Source: Thermoanaerobaculia bacterium (lineage in GTDB: Bacteria > Acidobacteriota > Thermoanaerobaculia > JALWYX01). From it: a stretch of 35,823 bases of DNA. The notes under the pieces are model-generated. The model was not told the DNA's origin, ran no database searches, and saw only the letters and a program-made list of their open reading frames with translations. The translations under genes and the position numbers were made by a program. Of the stretch, positions 9,282-18,694 are shown in pieces; positions within the stretch are counted from its first letter, which is position 1, and the number at the start of each line of letters is the position of its first letter. The stretch lies in the NCBI GenBank assembly GCA_027078415.1, contig JALWYX010000026.1:1-35823 (forward strand), given 5' to 3'.

Positions 9282-10016
9282 CTAATTCACTCGTTGCCTT
9301 AGGGATTCGTAGAGAATAGCAGAAGCTGCTGTTGCTACATTTAAAGATTCTATTTTGCCTCTCATAGGTAGTGTAACAAAACAATCACATACTGCGCGGG
9401 TTACCCTCTTTAACCCTTTTTCTTCCCCTCCAAAACATATTACAACTTTACCTTTTAGATCTAGCTCCCATGGAGGGCTACCATCAAGGGTGGATCCTAC
9501 AATTCTATATCCTTGGGCTTTAAGCTCTTCAAGTTCTACGTGCAGAAGATTGCATCGTGAGATATTAAGATTATATACAGCTCCTGCCGAAGTTTTAGCT
9601 ACAGACGGAAGAGTATGATCTGCTGTTTGTCTATCTCTTATAAGTACAAATCCAACACCTGTAGCATCACACACTCTAAATAGAGCACCCAAGTTCCTAG
9701 GATCTTGGATACCTTCGAGAGCAACGCCAAGATCCAGACAGTATCTAGTATCAAATATTGTATAAGAAATCTCAGAAACCACTAAAGCAAAACCGTTATG
9801 AACCGTTCCTACGGCTATATTATCTAGAAATTTTCTATCTACAGTCTTAACAACCACCTTAGCTTTTTTTGCTAATTGGACAATTTCTTCAGACCTACGT
9901 CCTTTTTTCCCTCTTTGTAGATAAAGTAACGCATCTTTAACATTTATTCTCTTAACAGTTACTAGCTGTTCAAGTAATACGCGAACAGGATGATAACCTA
10001 CTATTACCCTATCCAT
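9282..10016 (-). CDS. rlmB: 23S rRNA 2'-O-methyltransferase of the SpoU/TrmH family (RlmB-like)
   Basis: SAM-dependent methyltransferase of 244 residues with the SPOUT knot fold. An N-terminal substrate-binding domain (about 1-75) precedes the three SpoU motifs: motif 1 E101...D105..N108.....R114, motif 2 FGGEEKGL at 195-202 and motif 3 LPMRGKIESLNVATA at 216-230. The N-terminal domain and length fit RlmB, which methylates G2251 of 23S rRNA in E. coli, but tRNA-modifying relatives cannot be excluded. It overlaps ispD by 8 bases and is the last gene of the rplM-led operon. Confidence 0.85.
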   Translation of the reverse strand: MDRVIVGYHPVRVLLEQLVTVKRINVKDALLYLQRGKKGRRSEEIVQLAKKAKVVVKTVDRKFLDNIAVGTVHNGFALVVSEISYTIFDTRYCLDLGVALEGIQDPRNLGALFRVCDATGVGFVLIRDRQTADHTLPSVAKTSAGAVYNLNISRCNLLHVELEELKAQGYRIVGSTLDGSPPWELDLKGKVVICFGGEEKGLKRVTRAVCDCFVTLPMRGKIESLNVATAASAILYESLRQRVN

Positions 10017-10650
10017 CCAAAAGAATGCTTTTTATAATAGATAGATCTTTTTTATAAGTTAACTTAGGATTGGGTTTTAATGCTTCTACCACTGCAACTT
10101 TATATCCTTGTCTTTCCAAATATGCACTATCATCGGTAAAGTATAGTTTTTCATTAAGTCCGGTTTTTAAAGACTCAAAAAATATATCGGCTTGAAAAAC
10201 CTGAGGAGTTTGCACTTTCCATAGTTTATCGCGATCAACAGTTTTTATAATATAGTTGCATTCTACAAGTTTAAGAGTATCGGTTACTTTAGAAGCCAGA
10301 ACTGCCCCGTGATTACTTTTAGCAGATTCTATAACACGTTCTATATCTATAGGGTTTACAGCAGGTCTTACAGCATCGTGTATTAATACAAGATCCCCAC
10401 CTTTTATAGGTAAGGAACTAACGGCATTAAATACCGATTCTGCTCTATTATCTCCTCCAATAACGGTTTTAAATTTGCATCTAAAGTCTATTTCAGGCGG
10501 AATAACAACAATAATACTATCAACGAACTTTTCTACTTTACTTATGCTCCACTCAACTACTCTTTTTTCTCCGATGACTATAAACTGCTTTGGATTTTCT
10601 CCTCCGAATCTTTTTCCTTTACCAGCAGCTACTATAATACCGTGTATCAC
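10009..10650 (-). CDS. ispD: 2-C-methyl-D-erythritol 4-phosphate cytidylyltransferase
   Basis: Joins CTP and MEP to CDP-ME in the MEP isoprenoid pathway. The 213-residue product has the nucleotidyltransferase glycine loop AAGKGKRFGGENPKQF (8-23), the IHDAVRP motif and TDDSAYLERQG near the end, all family hallmarks. No IspF domain is fused, and ispF is not in the window. It starts with GTG immediately after the TGA of frr (AGGAA upstream), so translation is likely coupled. Its presence shows the organism uses the MEP rather than the mevalonate route. Confidence 0.94.
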   Translation of the reverse strand: MIHGIIVAAGKGKRFGGENPKQFIVIGEKRVVEWSISKVEKFVDSIIVVIPPEIDFRCKFKTVIGGDNRAESVFNAVSSLPIKGGDLVLIHDAVRPAVNPIDIERVIESAKSNHGAVLASKVTDTLKLVECNYIIKTVDRDKLWKVQTPQVFQADIFFESLKTGLNEKLYFTDDSAYLERQGYKVAVVEALKPNPKLTYKKDLSIIKSILLDG

Positions 10651-11205
10651 TCACACTTCCTGAAGTTCCTTCTCCTTTTTTTCTAGCAATTCGTTTATTT
10701 GGGCAATATATTTATCATGTATTTTTTGTATTTCGTCCTTCCCTCTAAACAGGTCATCTTCAGAAATTTCCTTATTTTTTTCTTTCTTTTTAAGCTTTTC
10801 TATAGCCTCTCTACGAAAATGCCTGATAGCATTTCTAGCTTTTTCTGCAAGCTCATGTACTAACTTAACGAACTTTTTACGTCTTTCTTCGGTAAGTGGA
10901 GGTATAGGTACTCTTATAACCTTACCGTCATTTGAGGGATTTAAGCCAAGATCGGATTCTATTATAGCTTTCTCGATAGATTTGATCAAAGATTTATCCC
11001 AAGGTTGTATCTGAATAAGGTTGGCGTCAACTACAGTTAAAGTTGCAACTTGCTTAATAGGTGTTGGAACTCCGTAATAATCTACCCTTACTCCATCAAA
11101 TATAGCTATAGAAGCTCTCCCAGTTCTAATTTTAGCTATTTCGTTTTTAAAATGAGCAACGCTTTCTTTCATACTATTATCAGCATCTTTAAAGACTTCC
11201 CGCAT
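10651..11205 (-). CDS. frr: Ribosome recycling factor
   Basis: Splits post-termination 70S ribosomes together with EF-G. The product has 184 residues, the family's usual length. KIRTGRAS lies near residues 25-32 and VPIPPLTEERR is in the middle, both highly conserved in RRF. The long charged helices of the three-helix bundle include an EKLKKKEKNKEISEDD stretch. The ATG follows AAGGAGGG at a good distance and lies inside the 3' end of pyrH (17-base overlap). The order tsf-pyrH-frr is standard in bacteria. Confidence 0.97.
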   Translation of the reverse strand: MREVFKDADNSMKESVAHFKNEIAKIRTGRASIAIFDGVRVDYYGVPTPIKQVATLTVVDANLIQIQPWDKSLIKSIEKAIIESDLGLNPSNDGKVIRVPIPPLTEERRKKFVKLVHELAEKARNAIRHFRREAIEKLKKKEKNKEISEDDLFRGKDEIQKIHDKYIAQINELLEKKEKELQEV

Positions 11206-11947
11206 GTTTTCCCTCCTTATAGATACCGTTTACAACTTCCTGACTTGTTATAACAGAACCTACATTTTCACCTAAGAGAGCTTTTTTTATATTTCCTGGT
11301 ATTTTAAGATTAAAAACTATTATAGGCATTTGAGATTCTCTACAAAGATCTACTGCAGTAGCATCTATTATTCTTATATTCTTAGCTAACATCTCTCCAT
11401 AGGAAACAAAATCTAACTTCCTAGCATCTTTTGATAGTGCAGGATCTTTTGTATATATTCCGTCAACTTTGGTAGCTTTGAAAAGAGCCTGGGCCTTTAT
11501 CTCTTTAGCTCGTAGTGCGGCTGCACTGTCGGTAGTAAAGAATGGGTTACCTGTACCACCTGCAAAAATCACTATCCTACCCTTTTCTAAATGCCTCATC
11601 GCCCTTCTTCTTATAAAAGGTTCAGCAACATCTTTTATCTCTATAGCAGTTTGAACACGAACAGGAACATCTAATTTTTCAAGGGCATCTTGCATTGCGA
11701 GGGCATTTATTATAGTGGCTAACATTCCCATATAATCTGCTGTAATCCTCTCGATCCCTTGCTTACTTGCTGCAACACCTCTTATGATATTCCCGCCTCC
11801 TATAGTTATAGCAAGTTCTATGCCCATAGCATGTACTTCTTCAATTTCCTTTGCTATTCTAAAAACTGTTGGGGGATCTACTCCAAATTCGCGATACCCC
11901 ATTAAAGCTTCACCTGATAATTTGAGTAATACTCTCTTAAACCTCAC
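11189..11947 (-). CDS. pyrH: UMP kinase
   Basis: Phosphorylates UMP to UDP for pyrimidine nucleotide synthesis. It is a hexameric amino-acid-kinase-fold enzyme. The motifs are LLKLSGEALMG at 7-17, ITIGGGNIIRG around 47-57 and a C-terminal DATAVDLCRE segment. At 252 residues it is slightly longer than E. coli PyrH (241), because of a tail (YKEGKHAGSL) that runs over the start of frr. It starts with GTG, 17 bases after the tsf stop. Confidence 0.96.
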   Translation of the reverse strand: MRFKRVLLKLSGEALMGYREFGVDPPTVFRIAKEIEEVHAMGIELAITIGGGNIIRGVAASKQGIERITADYMGMLATIINALAMQDALEKLDVPVRVQTAIEIKDVAEPFIRRRAMRHLEKGRIVIFAGGTGNPFFTTDSAAALRAKEIKAQALFKATKVDGIYTKDPALSKDARKLDFVSYGEMLAKNIRIIDATAVDLCRESQMPIIVFNLKIPGNIKKALLGENVGSVITSQEVVNGIYKEGKHAGSL

Positions 11948-11964
11948 TTAGATTCCAAACTTAT

Positions 11965-12561
11965 CTACTTTTCTCCAACTTTAAATCTAGCAAATCTAGA
12001 AACTTGGATATTTTCTCCTATCTTAGCTATTTTTTGAGCTATTAATTCTTTAACCGTTACAGATGGGTCTTTTATAAATGGTTGTTCTAACAAAACGTTT
12101 TCTTCAAAGAACTTTTTTAGCCTACCTTCCGCTATTTTCTCAGCTATATGAGTAGGTTTGCCTTCTTGACGTGCTTGCTCTATATATATTCTACGCTCAC
12201 TCTCTATTACATCTTCAGGAACATCTTCTACTTTAACGTAACTTGGATTACTAGCTGCTATATGCATAGCTATATCTTTTACCAAAGATTGAAACTCCGA
12301 GTTTCTTGCCACAAAATCTGTTTCACAGTTTACTTCAACTATAACACCTATTTTACCGCCTGCATGTATATAGTGCCCCACTATTCCTTCTTTAGTAACT
12401 CTTCCTGCTTTCTTAGCTGCCTTTGCTAAACCTTTTTCTCTTAATTTCCTAATAGCGAGCTCTATATCTCCCCCAGCTTCTTGAAGCGCCTTTTTACAGT
12501 CCACAAACCCCGCACCTGTTCTTTCTCTTAACTCTTTTACCATCTCAGTAGTAACAGCCAT
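11965..12561 (-). CDS. tsf: Elongation factor Ts
   Basis: Guanine nucleotide exchange factor for EF-Tu. The product has 198 residues, the short bacterial form with one core subdomain; E. coli Tsf has 283. An N-terminal UBA-like domain carries [13 protein letters not shown] (14-26), and the EF-Tu contact motif ETDFVARN is in the middle. The C-terminal segment is [16 protein letters not shown]. It sits 2 bases after rpsB. Its partner gene tuf is absent from this window. Confidence 0.96.
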   Translation of the reverse strand: MAVTTEMVKELRERTGAGFVDCKKALQEAGGDIELAIRKLREKGLAKAAKKAGRVTKEGIVGHYIHAGGKIGVIVEVNCETDFVARNSEFQSLVKDIAMHIAASNPSYVKVEDVPEDVIESERRIYIEQARQEGKPTHIAEKIAEGRLKKFFEENVLLEQPFIKDPSVTVKELIAQKIAKIGENIQVSRFARFKVGEK

Positions 12562-12563
12562 TT

Positions 12564-13331
12564 CTATCCTCCTTCAGAGATTTGCTGATGCGCTGAATCT
12601 TCTGGCGTTTTAGGTGTTTCCTCCACTACAGCAGTCTCTTCATCTTTTTTAAGGATACCCGCTCCAAACAGATAAGCATCAACGATTTTACTGGTTATAA
12701 GAGCTATAGATCTTATAGCATCGTCGTTGCTTGGAATAACAAAATCTACAAGCTCCGGATTACAGTTTGTATCTACCATACCTATTATAGGTATACGTAA
12801 TTTATTTGCCTCGGCCACCGCTAGATGTTCCTTTTGGGTATCTACAATGAACAACGCATCGGGCAAAGTATCCATTTTCCTTATACCTTCCAAGTTACGC
12901 AACATTTTAGCCCTTCTACGTTCTAGTCTTATTCTCTCTTTCTTTGTAAGATTACTGTCTTCATCAGCCAAACGTTTTTCTATCTCGTCCAACTTTTCTA
13001 TCGAGCGCCTTATTGTAACAAAATTAGTCAAAGTTCCTCCAAGCCACCTGTTTATAACGTAGAACTGTCCACATCTAATAGCTTCATTTTTAACTACATC
13101 TTGCGCTTGTCTTTTAGTACCGACAAACAGTATTTTCTTATTTTCCCTTCCGAGATAAGCAGCAAATTCAGCTGCTTCCTTTAGAAGCTCCAACGTTTTT
13201 TGTAAATCTATAATATGTATTCCCGCTCTTTTACCGAATATATAGGGCTTCATCTTAGGATTCCATCTACGTGTTTGGTGCCCAAAATGAACCCCTGCCT
13301 CTAACAACTCACGCATAGTAATCTCAATCAC
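12564..13331 (-). CDS. rpsB: 30S ribosomal protein S2
   Basis: Late-binding 30S protein needed to recruit S1. The product has 255 residues and starts with the typical [19 protein letters not shown] (9-27), followed by a coiled-coil region at about 100-145 rich in Arg/Lys. [13 protein letters not shown] and [12 protein letters not shown] follow. The tail after about residue 228 is acidic and low in complexity, a variable part of the family. It is placed directly after rpsI, joining the rplM-rpsI and rpsB-tsf units. Confidence 0.97.
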   Translation of the reverse strand: MIEITMRELLEAGVHFGHQTRRWNPKMKPYIFGKRAGIHIIDLQKTLELLKEAAEFAAYLGRENKKILFVGTKRQAQDVVKNEAIRCGQFYVINRWLGGTLTNFVTIRRSIEKLDEIEKRLADEDSNLTKKERIRLERRRAKMLRNLEGIRKMDTLPDALFIVDTQKEHLAVAEANKLRIPIIGMVDTNCNPELVDFVIPSNDDAIRSIALITSKIVDAYLFGAGILKKDEETAVVEETPKTPEDSAHQQISEGG

Positions 13332-13343
13332 AACACAACCTCC

Positions 13344-13739
13344 CTACCTTTTAGAAAATTGGAAACTCTTTCTAGCCTTAGGTTTACCGTACTTTTTCCT
13401 CTCCTTCTTTCTCGGATCACGCCTAAGTAGGCCAGCTGGTTTTAGTTTTTGACGAAATTCAGAATTATATTCAAGCAGAGCACGTGCTATACCTGAACGT
13501 ATAGCCTCAGCTTGACCAGTTTTACCCCCACCTTTAACTGTTATATACGCATCGAATCTATTAACTGTTTCCGTGATGTTGAGAGGTTGTTTTATAACCA
13601 TACGCAGAATATCACGCTCAAAATATTCTTCAAGAGGTCGGCCATTTACCAACAACTTACCGCTCCCCGGCCGCAAAAATACTCGGGCAATTGCCCTCTT
13701 TCTCCTACCTGTACCGTAGTATTGCACCACTCCTACCAA
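13344..13739 (-). CDS. rpsI: 30S ribosomal protein S9
   Basis: 131 residues. The N-terminus [20 protein letters not shown] and the basic C-terminal tail ending [11 protein letters not shown] are diagnostic. The terminal Lys-Arg reaches the P-site tRNA in known ribosome structures. It follows rplM by 16 bases, the usual pairing. Confidence 0.97.
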   Translation of the reverse strand: MVGVVQYYGTGRRKRAIARVFLRPGSGKLLVNGRPLEEYFERDILRMVIKQPLNITETVNRFDAYITVKGGGKTGQAEAIRSGIARALLEYNSEFRQKLKPAGLLRRDPRKKERKKYGKPKARKSFQFSKR

Positions 13740-13755
13740 GTTACACCTCCTTCAT

Positions 13756-14193
13756 CTAGACGAGAATTTTTACAGGTTGCTGTGCAGCATGCGGGTGTTC
13801 ACTTCCAGCATACACCTTCAACTTTTTTAACATTTTTCTGCCCAATTTATTCTTAGGTAGCATCCTTTTTACAGCCAACTGTATAACTCTTTCAGGATGT
13901 TTCTGTTGCATCATAAAAAAAGGTATCACCTTCATAGAACCAGGCCTCGTAGTATGTATATAGTAGTTTTTAGCCCTTCTTTTGTTCCCCGTAACTATTA
14001 CCTTTTCAGCATTTATAACTATCACATAATCGCCTGTATCAAAGAAAGGAGTATATATAACCTTATGTTTACCCATAAGAATAGTTGCTATCTTGGTAGC
14101 CAATCTACCAAGAATCTCCCCTTCAGCGTCTATTAAGAACCACTTCCTCTCTATTTTATCCACTTTCGGAAGATAAGTCTTATTTCTTAACAT
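13756..14193 (-). CDS. rplM: 50S ribosomal protein L13
   Basis: Early 50S assembly protein of 145 residues. Family signatures seen are [18 protein letters not shown] (16-33), [14 protein letters not shown] and [20 protein letters not shown] candidate promoter upstream (14223-14251) suggests it begins a transcription unit running to rlmB. The ATG follows GGAGAGGG in the leader. Confidence 0.97.
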   Translation of the reverse strand: MLRNKTYLPKVDKIERKWFLIDAEGEILGRLATKIATILMGKHKVIYTPFFDTGDYVIVINAEKVIVTGNKRRAKNYYIHTTRPGSMKVIPFFMMQQKHPERVIQLAVKRMLPKNKLGRKMLKKLKVYAGSEHPHAAQQPVKILV

Positions 14194-14222
14194 CGTTTAT
14201 CCCTCTCCATAACGATGAGTTA

Positions 14223-14251
14223 ATTTAAGCAATTTCCCTCCTACCTGTCAA
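14223..14251 (-). promoter_or_regulatory. Candidate sigma70 promoter for rplM-rlmB
   Basis: On the minus strand, a perfect -35 TTGACA (14251-14246) is followed after 17 bases by TTAAAT (14228-14223), which matches the -10 consensus at 4 of 6 positions. It starts in the 63-base gap between the macro-domain gene and rplM. The exact -35 supports it; the weak -10 lowers confidence. Confidence 0.55.
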
Positions 14252-14255
14252 GTTA

Positions 14256-14792
14256 TCATCTAAAACAACGTTGCAACTCTCTTACAAATAAAGAAAAATC
14301 TTCTTTTCTATTTAAAGATATTATTATTTTGCTCAACTTAGTTCCTCCCTGAATATAACGTTGTATCTCTGTAAGCAATATACGAGCTGCTTGATAGTCA
14401 GGGAGTGAAAAATCATCTTTGGTTAGGAAAAAAGAGATAACGGCAAAATTATTTCTTTCACTCAGAGCTAATGCTTCTCTAACAGCTGAGACTAATTGTT
14501 TATCTCCTTCTTCGCTACCTTTCTCTGGTCCACGTATATGAATAAGACTTTTAACGGGCAAATTACCTCCAGCCGTCATCACAGCACCACCCGGTTCTAC
14601 CTCAGACAATATCTCACATTCACGTTTGATCTCTTCTCCTGCCATCTCCAAAATCTTCTTACCAACACCTAAAGGGGATAAAAGATCGTCCGAGGTTGGG
14701 AAAACTATAGCATCTACGCTACTGTCTACCTTCTCTCCTTCATCTATAACAACTTCTGTCTCTCTTATTTTCAACCTTATGGGAGATCTCAT
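14256..14792 (-). CDS. Macro-domain-like protein (degenerate ADP-ribose-binding fold)
   Basis: A 178-residue protein I read as a divergent macro domain. It has VDAIVFPTSDDLL (26-38) where typical members have a DAIVNAAN segment, then GVGKKILEMAGEEIKREC (42-59), EPGGAVMTAGGNLPVKSLIHIRGP (66-89, the usual G-V-T-x-G-x-L-P...HxxGP pattern) and a final strand KIIISLNRKEDF (155-166). The Asn motif used for ADP-ribose binding and catalysis is missing, and the usual GTG loop is replaced by LTKDD. Hydrolase activity is therefore doubtful, and binding of another ligand is possible. It starts 16 bases after rplQ without a strong ribosome binding site. It sits between the alpha operon and rplM, so a link to translation is suggested only by context. 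Confidence 0.7.
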   Translation of the reverse strand: MRSPIRLKIRETEVVIDEGEKVDSSVDAIVFPTSDDLLSPLGVGKKILEMAGEEIKRECEILSEVEPGGAVMTAGGNLPVKSLIHIRGPEKGSEEGDKQLVSAVREALALSERNNFAVISFFLTKDDFSLPDYQAARILLTEIQRYIQGGTKLSKIIISLNRKEDFSLFVRELQRCFR

Positions 14793-14808
14793 TTTTTATA
14801 AGATTTTA

Positions 14809-15216
14809 TCACGATTTATCTCCCTTTTTTTCTTCTTCTCCTTCCTCCTCCGAAGGTAATGAAAAATCTACAAACTCTAAAATAGCCATTTCAGCAGCGT
14901 CACCACGTCTAAAACCCAATTTAACGATCCTTAAATATCCCCCGTTTCTATTTTGAAACCGAGGAGCTATTTCATCAAACAGTTTTTTGATCAAAGTTCT
15001 ATCTTCTATCCATCTTCTAACCATCCTACGATCGTGAACTGTTCCCTTTTTACCTCTAGTTATAAGCTTTTCCATAAGAGGTCTTACTTCTTTAGCCTTA
15101 GCCAACGTTGTAATTATTCTTTCATGCTTTATCAACTCAGACATAAGGTTTTTAAACAGAGCCTTTCTATGTGCTGTATTCCTCCCCAGCTTTCTTCCAT
15201 GCTTCAGGTGACGCAT
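14809..15216 (-). CDS. rplQ: 50S ribosomal protein L17
   Basis: 135 residues. The start [20 protein letters not shown] is diagnostic. The C-terminal tail is strongly acidic/lysine-rich ([13 protein letters not shown]), a lineage-variable end. I choose the ATG at 15216, with AGGAGG 9 bases before it, over an in-frame TTG at 15222 that lies too close to that site. It is the last gene of the alpha operon, after rpoA as usual. Confidence 0.97.
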   Translation of the reverse strand: MRHLKHGRKLGRNTAHRKALFKNLMSELIKHERIITTLAKAKEVRPLMEKLITRGKKGTVHDRRMVRRWIEDRTLIKKLFDEIAPRFQNRNGGYLRIVKLGFRRGDAAEMAILEFVDFSLPSEEEGEEEKKGDKS

Positions 15217-15234
15217 TTTCAAAATCCTCCTAAC

Positions 15235-16155
15235 CTACTTCAAGGAATACCCTTTTTCTTCAAGAGACTTTTTTATCTCTTCCACAGATTTTTTCCCCAA
15301 ACCTTTAAGAGACAACAGCGTTTTTTCATCCATTTCAACTAACTGCCGAATTCCCGTTATTCCTGCATTAACCAATGCATTAACTGTCCTAGCTCCCAAT
15401 CCAAGTTCTTCTACAGAGATCTCTTTTAGTACCTCATCCTCTGTATCTTTCTCCTCTTCCTCATAAACCCTCTCAACATAGTTGTCTTTTATAGGTTCAA
15501 AGTGACGTATAAGTAGAGAAGAAGCTTCTTTAAGAGCATCTTTGGGAGATACGGTTCCATTTGTCCAAATGTCAAGAGTTAGCTTTTCATAATCTGTTTC
15601 GCCTCCTACCCTAGTAGGCTTAACGGCGAAGTTCACCTTTAAAACCGGGCTAAAGACAGCATCTACTGGAATCCATCCTATCTCGTAGCGTTCCTCTCTC
15701 TGATCCGATAATAAGAAACCCCATCCTTTACTAACTTTTGCTTGGAGGGAAAGATATCCATCTTCATTCAAAGTAGCTATATGCACGTCTGGATCAACTA
15801 TTTTAACTCTCGGATCTCCAGTAAAATCTCCTGCCTTAACTTCCCTAGGTCCTTTTACCTCCATAGATATAAATCTCGGAGTATCCGCTTCTAGAACTAT
15901 AGGAATTTTTCTTAAATTAAGAATTATATCTGTGACGTCTTCCAAAACTCCATCTAACGAGGAAAACTCATGTAAAACACCTTCTATCTGGACAGCGGTT
16001 ATAGCAGCACCCTTTATAGAAGATAAAAGAACTCTACGCAAAGAGTTACCTATTGTTATACCAAAGCCTCGTTCTAAAGGTTCTATAGTAAATCTTCCGT
16101 ATTTTTCACTGAGCTCTTCTATTACTACTTCTTTTGCTATTATAAATTCCCTCAT
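15235..16155 (-). CDS. rpoA: RNA polymerase alpha subunit
   Basis: 306 residues. The N-terminal dimerisation domain (about 1-225) contains RGFGITIGNSLRRVLLSS (29-46) and VDAVFSPVLKVNF (164-176). A short acidic linker (about 230-243) leads to the C-terminal domain (about 245-306), which has LGLGARTVNAL (251-261) and the helix-hairpin-helix LLSLKGLGKKSVEEI (280-294). R256 corresponds in position to the DNA-contacting E. coli R265, so UP-element binding is probably retained. It is about 20 residues shorter than E. coli RpoA. It lies between rpsD and rplQ, the standard alpha order. Confidence 0.98.
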   Translation of the reverse strand: MREFIIAKEVVIEELSEKYGRFTIEPLERGFGITIGNSLRRVLLSSIKGAAITAVQIEGVLHEFSSLDGVLEDVTDIILNLRKIPIVLEADTPRFISMEVKGPREVKAGDFTGDPRVKIVDPDVHIATLNEDGYLSLQAKVSKGWGFLLSDQREERYEIGWIPVDAVFSPVLKVNFAVKPTRVGGETDYEKLTLDIWTNGTVSPKDALKEASSLLIRHFEPIKDNYVERVYEEEEKDTEDEVLKEISVEELGLGARTVNALVNAGITGIRQLVEMDEKTLLSLKGLGKKSVEEIKKSLEEKGYSLK

Positions 16156-16175
16156 AGCATCACCTCTTAAAAATT

Positions 16176-16805
16176 TTACCTGCTGTAAAACTCTACTATC
16201 AGTTGTTCTTGGATAGGTAGATTTATATCATCTTTACGAGGAATCCTAACTATTTCTCCTTCAAAATTCTCAATATTTACGCTCAACCATTCAGGCACTC
16301 CTCTACCACGCGAGCCCTCTATAGCTTGTTTGATAATCTCCAGATCTCTACTCTTCTGTCTAACAGATACCTTTTGCCCCGGTTTAACCAAATAGGAAGG
16401 TATAGTTACCTTTTTCCCGTCAACTTCTATATGCCCATGAGCTACAAGCTGTCTAGCCTGTCTTCTAGAAAAAGCGAAACCTAACCTATAAACCACATTA
16501 TCTAAGCGACGTTCAATAATAGAAAGAAGATTTTCTCCTGTCACTCCTCTCTGTCTTTCAGCTCGTTTGAAATAGTTTCTGAATTGTCTTTCTAGGATTC
16601 CATATATTCTTTTTACTTTCTGTTTCTCTCTCAACTGAGGACCGTAGTTGGAAGATTTTCTACTTCTTCTATGACCATGCTGACCTGGAGGATAACTTCT
16701 TCTCTCTATAGCACACTTTTCTGTAAAACAACGCTCGCCTTTTAGAAAAAGTTTCATCCCTTCTCTTCTACACAACCTACAAACAGGACCTATATATCTT
16801 CCCAC
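16176..16805 (-). CDS. rpsD: 30S ribosomal protein S4, zinc-binding type
   Basis: 209 residues. It nucleates 30S assembly on 16S rRNA. The N-terminus carries C9-x-x-C12 and C26-x4-C31, the zinc knot found in the C+ form of S4. The S4 RNA-binding domain follows ([21 protein letters not shown]). In E. coli S4 represses the alpha operon; whether that applies here cannot be seen. Confidence 0.97.
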   Translation of the reverse strand: MGRYIGPVCRLCRREGMKLFLKGERCFTEKCAIERRSYPPGQHGHRRSRKSSNYGPQLREKQKVKRIYGILERQFRNYFKRAERQRGVTGENLLSIIERRLDNVVYRLGFAFSRRQARQLVAHGHIEVDGKKVTIPSYLVKPGQKVSVRQKSRDLEIIKQAIEGSRGRGVPEWLSVNIENFEGEIVRIPRKDDINLPIQEQLIVEFYSR

Positions 16806-16816
16806 AGTAAAACCTC

Positions 16817-17203
16817 CTAAACTCGCCGTTTTTTCCTAGGTCTACACCCGTTATGAGGTAAAGGTGTAACATCCCGTATGGATTTAATCTGCAATCCATT
16901 CAACTGTAACGCTCTTATAGCAGATTCTCTTCCTCCTCCCGGACCTTTAACTCTAACATCAATAGTTTTCATACCAAACTCCTTGGCTTCCTTAGCAGCT
17001 CTTTGAGCCGCCAACTGAGCAGCGTAAGGAGTACCCTTACGTGAACCTTTAAAACCCACCTTTCCAGCAGACGACCATGTCAAAACGTTACCCTCTGGAT
17101 CGGTAATAGTAACTATCGTATTGTTGAAAGTAGACTGAATATGTGCAACACCATGGGGTACAACCTTTTTGACCTTCTTTTTGGTTTTCCTTCGTGCAGC
17201 CAT
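16817..17203 (-). CDS. rpsK: 30S ribosomal protein S11
   Basis: 128 residues. It forms part of the 30S platform. The lysine-rich N-terminus, [19 protein letters not shown], the [14 protein letters not shown] motif and the final [18 protein letters not shown] are all typical. It is 15 bases after rpsM. Confidence 0.98.
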   Translation of the reverse strand: MAARRKTKKKVKKVVPHGVAHIQSTFNNTIVTITDPEGNVLTWSSAGKVGFKGSRKGTPYAAQLAAQRAAKEAKEFGMKTIDVRVKGPGGGRESAIRALQLNGLQIKSIRDVTPLPHNGCRPRKKRRV

Positions 17204-17218
17204 TTAACTTCCTCCGTA

Positions 17219-17599
17219 CTACTTTTTAACCTTCTTCTTTTTAGCAATAGCCATCTTACGAGGTCCTTTACGTGTACGCGCATTAGTATGAGTTCTCTGC
17301 CCCCTTACAGGCAAACCTTTCTTATGCCTAATACCTCTATAACAACCTATCTCTATAAGGCGCCTAATGTTTTGAGCTACCTCTTTTCTTAGGTCACCTT
17401 CAACTTTACCAGTAGCTTGAATGGCACTCCTTATTAGTGTAACTTGCTCATCAGTTAGATCTTTAACTTTTGTATCTTTTTCTACTCCTGCTATTTCTAA
17501 AATCTTAGCAGAACGTGTTTTCCCTATACCGTATATATAAGTAAGAGCTATCCACACATGTTTATTAGCTGGTAAGTTAACACCTGCTATCCTTATCAT
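17219..17599 (-). CDS. rpsM: 30S ribosomal protein S13
   Basis: 126 residues. It contacts the P-site tRNA and L5 across the subunit bridge. It has [20 protein letters not shown] at the start, the [12 protein letters not shown] hairpin, the [20 protein letters not shown] signature and a basic tail. Confidence 0.98.
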   Translation of the reverse strand: MIRIAGVNLPANKHVWIALTYIYGIGKTRSAKILEIAGVEKDTKVKDLTDEQVTLIRSAIQATGKVEGDLRKEVAQNIRRLIEIGCYRGIRHKKGLPVRGQRTHTNARTRKGPRKMAIAKKKKVKK

Positions 17600-17602
17600 A
17601 CT

Positions 17603-17716
17603 CTACCCCTGCCTCTGTTTATGTTTACGGTTTACACAAACTACTCTAATAACTCCCTTACGCTTAATTATTTTACATTTTGGACATATCTTTTTAACCG
17701 ACGGCCTAACTTTCAT
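17603..17716 (-). CDS. rpmJ: 50S ribosomal protein L36
   Basis: A 37-residue gene read directly from the minus strand: ATG at 17716, TAG at 17603-17605. The protein starts [16 protein letters not shown], continues through [10 protein letters not shown] and ends KQRQG. C11, C14, C27 and H32 form the zinc ribbon of the C+ type of L36. It lies between infA and rpsM, its usual place. Confidence 0.97.
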   Translation of the reverse strand: MKVRPSVKKICPKCKIIKRKGVIRVVCVNRKHKQRQG

Positions 17717-17727
17717 AGTTATCTCCC

Positions 17728-17949
17728 TTACTTAAACCTAAAAGTTATTCTACCTTTGGTAAGGTCATAAGGTGTTAATTCTATCTTAACCCTATCCCCT
17801 GGCAAAATTCTTATGAAATTTTTTCTCATCTTCCCAGAAACGTGGCACAACACTTTATGGCCATTATCAAGTTCCACTCTAAACATTGCATTTGGAAGAG
17901 CTTCCACGACCGTGCCTTCCATCTCGATAACATCTTGCTTCTTAGCCAT
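17728..17949 (-). CDS. infA: Translation initiation factor IF-1
   Basis: 73 residues, a single OB fold that blocks the A site during initiation. [20 protein letters not shown] and [19 protein letters not shown] are typical, with [10 protein letters not shown] at the end. The ATG overlaps the 3' end of map by 8 bases, suggesting coupled translation. Confidence 0.97.
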   Translation of the reverse strand: MAKKQDVIEMEGTVVEALPNAMFRVELDNGHKVLCHVSGKMRKNFIRILPGDRVKIELTPYDLTKGRITFRFK

Positions 17950-18694
17950 TATCTTCCCTCAAACCCAAAATACGCGGTCCATTTTTTGTTATAGCAACAG
18001 AATATTCAAAATGTGCCGAAAGAGAACCATCTTTGGTTCTCACTGTCCAGCCATCTTCATCTTCCACAACTTCATAGCTACCTACTGTAACCATAGGTTC
18101 AATAGCCAACACCATACCTGTTTTTAACTTCATATTCTTCTCAGGATCAAAAAAGTTTGGAACTTCAGGAGGTTCATGTAAAGAACGTCCTATACCATGC
18201 CCTACAAATTTTCTTACTACGTTAAATCCCTCAGAGGAAACGTATTTCTCTATTCTTTTTCCTATATCCGATACTCTTTTTCCAGAACGACACTCATCCA
18301 CCCCTAGTTGCAGAGCTTTTTCAGTTACCTCCAAAAGTTTTTTCGCTATATCGTCAACCTCCCCAACGGAAAAAGTTTTAGCTGCATCACCGTAGTATCC
18401 TCTATAAATAACGCCGCAATCTACACTCACTATATCGCCATCACATATTTTTCTATCCCCAGGTATTCCGTGAACTACCTCGTCATTAATCGAGACACAT
18501 AAAGTAGCAGGGTATCCCTTATACCCTTTAAAAGCAGGAATTCCTCCCATATCCCTTATCATTTTCTCTGCCATAGCATCAAGTTCTGCAGTTGTTATAC
18601 CTTCCTCTAAAGTTCTCTCTATCATAGCAAGAACTTCCAAAACTATACGGTTAGCTTCATCCATTATAGCCAACTCGCCAGGAGATTTTCTCAC
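17942..18694 (-). CDS. map: Methionine aminopeptidase, type I
   Basis: Removes the initiator methionine from new proteins. 250 residues, with the pita-bread fold and all metal ligands in place: D92, D103, H166, E199 and E230, plus H75 in the VVHGIPG motif. There is no N-terminal zinc-finger extension. The GTG start overlaps the adk stop (GTGA), and adk-map-infA is a common spc-operon ending. Confidence 0.97.
   Translation of the reverse strand: MRKSPGELAIMDEANRIVLEVLAMIERTLEEGITTAELDAMAEKMIRDMGGIPAFKGYKGYPATLCVSINDEVVHGIPGDRKICDGDIVSVDCGVIYRGYYGDAAKTFSVGEVDDIAKKLLEVTEKALQLGVDECRSGKRVSDIGKRIEKYVSSEGFNVVRKFVGHGIGRSLHEPPEVPNFFDPEKNMKLKTGMVLAIEPMVTVGSYEVVEDEDGWTVRTKDGSLSAHFEYSVAITKNGPRILGLREDNG

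Noticed and set aside
9355-9618. Plus-strand open frames opposite rlmB and opposite most ribosomal genes
   Set aside because: They are mirror readings of well-identified minus-strand genes, with no ribosome binding sites or family patterns.
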